Program-made: the position numbers and the translations under genes
Assembly (NCBI GenBank): GCA_014529385.2
Contig: CM043968.1
Coordinates: 26,859,013 to 26,923,012, forward strand
Origin: Adiantum capillus-veneris
Lineage: Eukaryota; Streptophyta; Polypodiopsida; Polypodiales; Pteridaceae
Length of the DNA stretch: 64,000 bases
Direction: 5' to 3'
Shown here: positions 59,204-64,000 of the stretch, piece after piece
Layout of the letters: every line of letters starts with the position of its first letter
Position numbering within the stretch: the first letter of the stretch is position 1
The notes under the pieces: model-generated
What the model saw: only the letters and a program-made list of their open reading frames with translations
Databases searched by the model: none
Told to the model about the DNA's origin: nothing

Positions 59204-62075
59204 TTGCTTTATTTTTCCATCTTTACAGAACTTCATATTGAATTGTATCACTTATTATCTATCTTAAATAGTAGACTTCAATTCTTTACTCAATCTTAGA
59301 TACACAATACAAAAACTTGATTATAAATTAATGAATTGATCAATCGAGTACACTAAGTACAACCGGTATTTCAAGAGGAGTACATTAGGGCCAATTTGGA
59401 TGAAAAAAGGGTTGTGTAAGGATCTGAAAAGGGGTAACCTAAAAAAGACCATGAAGATCTTACCAAAACTATTCAACATGGGTACTCATTGGATAGAGCT
59501 CATCAAGCGCCACCCATGGACCATTTGAGCGCTAGATTTGGAGTTCATATGAAAAAGTTATGGCTAAAATAGTGCAAAATATTCCAAAAGCAAGTGAAGG
59601 AGATCTTGACACGTGTACAAAAGTGCCATACTTTTGGAAATGTGGCTCCTCCTTGACCCTTAGATCAAGAATAGAGAAACCCTTTAACATCCCTTATTTC
59701 ATCCAAATTGGCCCTAATGAGGTACGTCTCCTCGTAGGTGAAGGAGGTCTGTACCTGCCACCATCCAAACATCCAAGCTTATTAGAATAGGCTACAATGA
59801 ATGGGTAGACAAGTACCAAGTGACTCCCACCACTTGTTATCGTTGTCACACCCCCCAGAATAACCTCCTACTACCCTGATTTATGCTCAATTACAATAGC
59901 ACATTTGAGAACAGCTCTAGCTTTTCTAGATAAGAATTTCCTAATCCTATAGGGTTCTATTGTTTGTAACTTTAGCTTCAGTCTGGTCGATTCCAATTTT
60001 TTATTAATTGCCTTAATTTTTTCTGGGCTAGTATTCACCCTAATCCGTGCAATGAGATTTATTTTGCTTGATTCTTTGTCATACAAGCATGCATTTTATA
60101 AGAATTGGTACTCATTATAATTCTAAATTTTTTTGCCAACGTTCTGTTTGTCTTATTAAGAAAAGTGCAAAAAAAAACCATAAACCATTTTCAACAATTC
60201 ACAACCACTTGAAGTAACTTTATGAACATGCTTCATCATCCATGTATATGAGCTACCAATAAATTAATTTGTAGTCTACTTCAAGAACCAGTTGATATTT
60301 GCTACCACATTTTTGTTATACTACTCAGGAATGAACCAGAATATATTAATAGAGTGCTTTTACACATATGATTGTTCAACAATTCACCTTACATCAATTA
60401 TCTATAGATAACCATAACACCAAATCCTAATATGTGTCTTATGAAAAGTGTATACTTACATACGTGTGTGTAAGTGGTCATATGTATCAGACATAGTTAC
60501 CCTAATCACACCTGGTATTTTTTGTATCATGTATTCATCCAACACTCACCACTACGAGCATGTTACACTTATCAAAGACCAACAGGGCCAAAACACTCCT
60601 AATCTCAAGCAATACATAGTGACAAACATGATCGGGTATATTTGTTACACCGAAGCATATCTACTGGTTTGGAAATTGTGTTTACAGGATTAAAAGCTTT
60701 TTTTTTCCCGGATCATATAAGTTTACATGATTTCCATCTATAAGCATCCATTTATGCATGTCCTTATTTACTCTTTATTGTAGACCAGCTACATGGTCTA
60801 CAATAAAGACATTTTAAATATGGTAGTAATCCCAAGAACTAACCATCAAATGAGAACACAAGAAAGAGTAAAATACACACAGATTCTTTTGTGTATACAA
60901 CACCCCCTCATTATATATCTATGTACAATCATTTATATGTGTAGTTCAGTCATGCAAAGCCTCCAAAATCTAGATCTTTACCCATACAAGATTAAGGATA
61001 AGAAAAACCATATTACTTCAAAATTTTGCTTAGTCCTCACAGAACCTTCCTGACTAAATGTGTAATGTACCATGCATATGTCCAAATAAATATTATGCCC
61101 CAGTATATCTCCTGCAATTTGGCCATGTGAGTGAATGTTTATTCCCAGATATACAATGCAAGCAATCAATCAGATTAGTAGGAACTTGGTTCATTTTGGA
61201 TAAAAAACTGTTTGACAAATCCTTCTTAGAAATACCAACCAACATAGATTTTCTATGCATACAGTATGTTATGCAATTTATTTAATCACCCATCATGCAT
61301 TTTTATCAAGACAAGGCATTCTACATTACCATTGCCAATATACAACGAAGTGTGTGTGCTTTCTCATAGTGCAAAAGTTAGTAGATCACATATCGGACCT
61401 ACCTATGATGAGGAGGCCATCGTCCTACTCGTTCTGTGAGTTGAGGAGTGTATTGCCGAAAGGAGCCCCAGGTGCAAGTGTCCTTTGCGGTTCCTAGGTT
61501 ATGATGCATGTGTGTGCAATGATAAGGAGTGCAAAATCGTATGTAGTACCCTGTTTGATAGATCCTTTATATGTTGCTTTGATACAGTGCCATATTCAAA
61601 TGAATCTAATGTACCCATATCAAAGTGCACTCATGCAGCCACCTAATTTTAAACATCCGGTTATTTAACTCCATAAGTTTTTATTCTATTTTCAATATGA
61701 GGTTATTGAGCCCTCTATTAGATGCATATCCGAGTCAACTACAGCTCATGAGGCCTTTGAATGCTACCATGTTCCCAGAAGATAACCCAATAGTACCCAT
61801 TCTTATGAGAACCACTAGGTAGACTATAATTTCTCTATGGAGAAACGGTTTTATTGAAAAAAAGCCCACGGGTATAATAGTGCGCATACCCTTATTACCA
61901 AGCTTGGTTAGTTTATCTACTGTCTTAGCAAAAAATCACTCAGAAAACATCTGGTTATCACTTTATGCTACCCCACCACTACTACCTTTGCTTGAAGGGG
62001 TATGCATCTGTCTGACCAATTTCTACATAAGTGAAAAATTGTCAGCAAATTAGCAAGATTCTAGCAAAGTCCTGT
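59203..62075. other. No recognised gene
   Basis: 59560-59790 (+) and 59871-60086 (-) are short frames without secure identity. 60100-62075 is AT-rich (about 65 per cent by eye) with no domain, LTR or repeat recognised. Confidence 0.35.
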
Positions 62076-62078
62076 AAT

Positions 62079-62170
62079 GTGTGTGTGTGTCGTGTGTGTG
62101 TGTGTGTGTGCATGCGTGTGCATGCGCGTGCATGTGCATGTGCACGCACTGCATGTGTGTGTGTGTGTGG
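62079..62170. repeat. Impure (GT)n with GCATGC words
   Basis: Alternating purine-pyrimidine throughout (GT, GC, AT mixed), a sequence type able to form Z-DNA. Confidence 0.9.
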
Positions 62171-62294
62171 CCCTCCCCATCCGTGGGTTAAGGTGCACTT
62201 AGTGGGGGGTAGGCCCACTAAGTGGACCTATCCCCTCATCAAGTGTCTTAATGAGCTCAATAGTGTCAAATCGTGATCCACAAAAATGATTTTT

Positions 62295-63900
62295 CTACAA
62301 AAATCTCATGATGTGTCTTGTGACTACGTGTTTCTTAAATCCATTTTTTTCAAACATGCCTATCAGATGCAATATATCTTGATATGCTAATGAGAGGTGC
62401 AAGGCATTATACACTATTGGAAAAACTTGTGATATGCACACTTTTGCAGCCATTATTTTGGGCCTATTAGCTGATACATGTATAAATGAGATACTGTTTA
62501 TTGGCAGTCCCTGTTTCTTCCAAAAAGTAGATGAATCAAAGTCATCAATATATGGTCTTTGCATTCCGATTCTTGTGTTCCAATATTTAGCACTATGTGT
62601 ATCAAATGTCTGCTTCATAGTGATGATGGCAAAAGGATATATGGTAAAGGGGTCCTCAAGGGACAAGGGTTTATTATGGTTTAAACATTGCAGTACAAAC
62701 TTGTTGTTAATAAATAGGAAATCATCCATAAAGCTCCATGAGTAAAGAAAAGCAGTCATCATTTTGAATTCACCTAATTTAGTGAGTTTTTTATTGAATC
62801 TTATCTCAAACCAAGACAAATACAAGTTACACCAAATAGGTGAGCACCAATATCTCATCGGTATGCCTTTCCTTTTCTTGTATATGTTTGACCGAAGCTG
62901 AGTGTAACAACAATCCAATACAAACTTATTTAACCCCTTAAAATAGTCAAAGGACCAATGGACCTCTTTGTATTTCTTTCTGAGATTAATCTATTTTTTG
63001 AATTGTTTGAAACCTATGTATCTTGCATATGAAATTATTTTCACAATGTCATTCATAACCATACCATGCCATTGACACCATCATGGGGAATGGCTTCATA
63101 ACAAGCTTTGATGTCAAATGAATATGTAGAGAATATTTGTTAGGTAAGTTTATATGGAATTCAAACTGATTTTTAATTAGCCAATAACAAAAAAAAATTG
63201 TGTGAGCAAATGATTTATATTTAAGATGCAGATGCTTCGTGATTTCAATGAAACCAGTGTTCATAGCTGACAACATAGATGAAACTCTGGTTGTGATCTT
63301 TGAGAATAAACAATTGTGCGCATTTGTAGTCCAATGAAACTCATTTTTGTGAAGTTTGTAGTTCCCCATTAGGTAAGGAAATGTATCCATTTTAGGTGTT
63401 TCTAGGTCCATATCATTACAAAATCTTTTAACTTCCTCTATTAATTCTAGTGCGGATAGAGGAGCTTTGATAAATTCTTCAAAAAGAAGTCTACCTTTGG
63501 CTTTAATTCTAGCTAACTTCTTGCATATGAAGATCCAAGTCTGTGCAAAATTGTCAATACCACACATGTAATATGAATTGCATAACTAATTTAGTTCATC
63601 CAATAGATCTTGGTTCATAAATCATGGTGTTTGGTTATTCCTAAAGTTTGGAAAATTCTCATGAAAAAGTGTTTGATAAATTCATGGTGTTCAAGAGTAT
63701 AAGACTAGTGCATGATGGTGCATATTGTATCCCATGCTAGGCATAATTCTTTAATCAAAGGACTAGGAAGACCATCGTACATGAGGTATATGGTTTATAT
63801 CTTTCAGGATAAATTCCCTAAGAAGAGGGTGTCTGAATAAATTAGGTGAGGTAGACAAAACACATTTCCCAATATTCCCAGCACACGTATTATGGGAAGA
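62295..63900 (-). pseudogene. Penelope-like element reverse transcriptase, degenerate
   Basis: Minus orientation. Upstream of 63567 stops are frequent but PLLREFILKDINHIPHVRW (about 63820) fits the start of the domain. 63567-63049 has IFICKKL, then YLMGNYKLHKNEFHW (family pattern Y..PK.HK.P). Motif A reads FDIKACYEAIPHDG in a shifted frame (about 63065-63105). 62960-62295 has KGIPMRYWCSPIWCNLYLSWFE (pattern G.pMG...SP...nLYl...E), motif C FMDDFLFINN with both Asp, and a tail with YIDDFDSSTFWKKQGLPI, HVSANRP and VCISQVFPIVYNAL. This order and spacing match Penelope-like elements, not LTR elements or L1. At least three frameshifts. No GIY-YIG endonuclease was seen on either side; the window ends at 64000. 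Confidence 0.75.
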
Positions 63901-64000
63901 CACCCACATTATTCATTTTCATCAGTGAACTCTACAAACATGAATCTTGGCTTATATAGATTGTGAGCTATGCTTCGAGCATATCTCCATCCGAAGACAA

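Noticed and set aside
59871-60086. Ribosomal protein uL29-like short ORF on the minus strand
   Set aside because: Basic helical composition only; no motif specific enough and no neighbouring gene structure.

Overview
This is a 64 kb piece of a large, repeat-rich land-plant genome. The evidence is Ty1-copia elements primed by initiator Met-tRNA, Ty3-gypsy chromovirus remains, a decayed cytosolic HSP70 gene with a plant-style first intron, a decayed pentatricopeptide-repeat (PPR) gene and more than a dozen long (CT)n/(GA)n/(GT)n arrays. The repeat load and PPR style suggest a fern or another seed-free vascular plant, but that is a guess. Almost nothing here looks like an intact ordinary host gene; most coding signal is transposon-derived and broken.

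Layout. 1-3300 has no recognisable gene (poly-C/poly-A tract, CT array). 3317-5361 is a PPR pseudogene and 5403-6830 an HSP70 pseudogene on the minus strand. 8811-9722 has a 173-bp tandem duplication beside a PIF1/Helitron-type helicase fragment. 9851-12416 is a broken LINE. 14985-15180 is a second LINE fragment, joined to 15188-20395, a Ty1-copia element with a 228-bp 3' LTR. 22190-22640 is a broken SWIM-finger gene and 25640-28320 a truncated chromovirus (minus). 30540-33430 holds several copia scraps. 33550-42754 is a 9.2 kb terminal-inverted-repeat element (below). 44380-45713 is a copia fragment. 45714-52274 is a copia element on the minus strand with two 228-bp LTRs and a truncated gypsy segment inside it. 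55554-57720 is a LINE on the minus strand. 62295 to about 63900 is a Penelope-like reverse transcriptase on the minus strand.

The main discovery candidate is the 33550-42754 element. Its ends are matching inverted repeats of about 43 bp beginning CATTAG, with a possible 3-bp GTG target duplication. Inside are (A) a four-exon transposase-like gene with phase-consistent splice sites but several stops; (B) an intact, intronless 279-codon gene with its own TATA box, encoding a histone H3-like protein: the first ten residues of H3, a novel 180-residue linker, then a full H3 histone fold; (C) an unrecognised gene; and (D) a gene with a BAH-like domain, a chromatin-reader fold. Genes A and B point right and C and D point left, meeting at an almost perfect 167-bp hairpin. 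I read this as a DNA transposon carrying its own chromatin cassette (an H3 variant plus a putative histone reader). The sequence shows the layout and domains; the function is inference.
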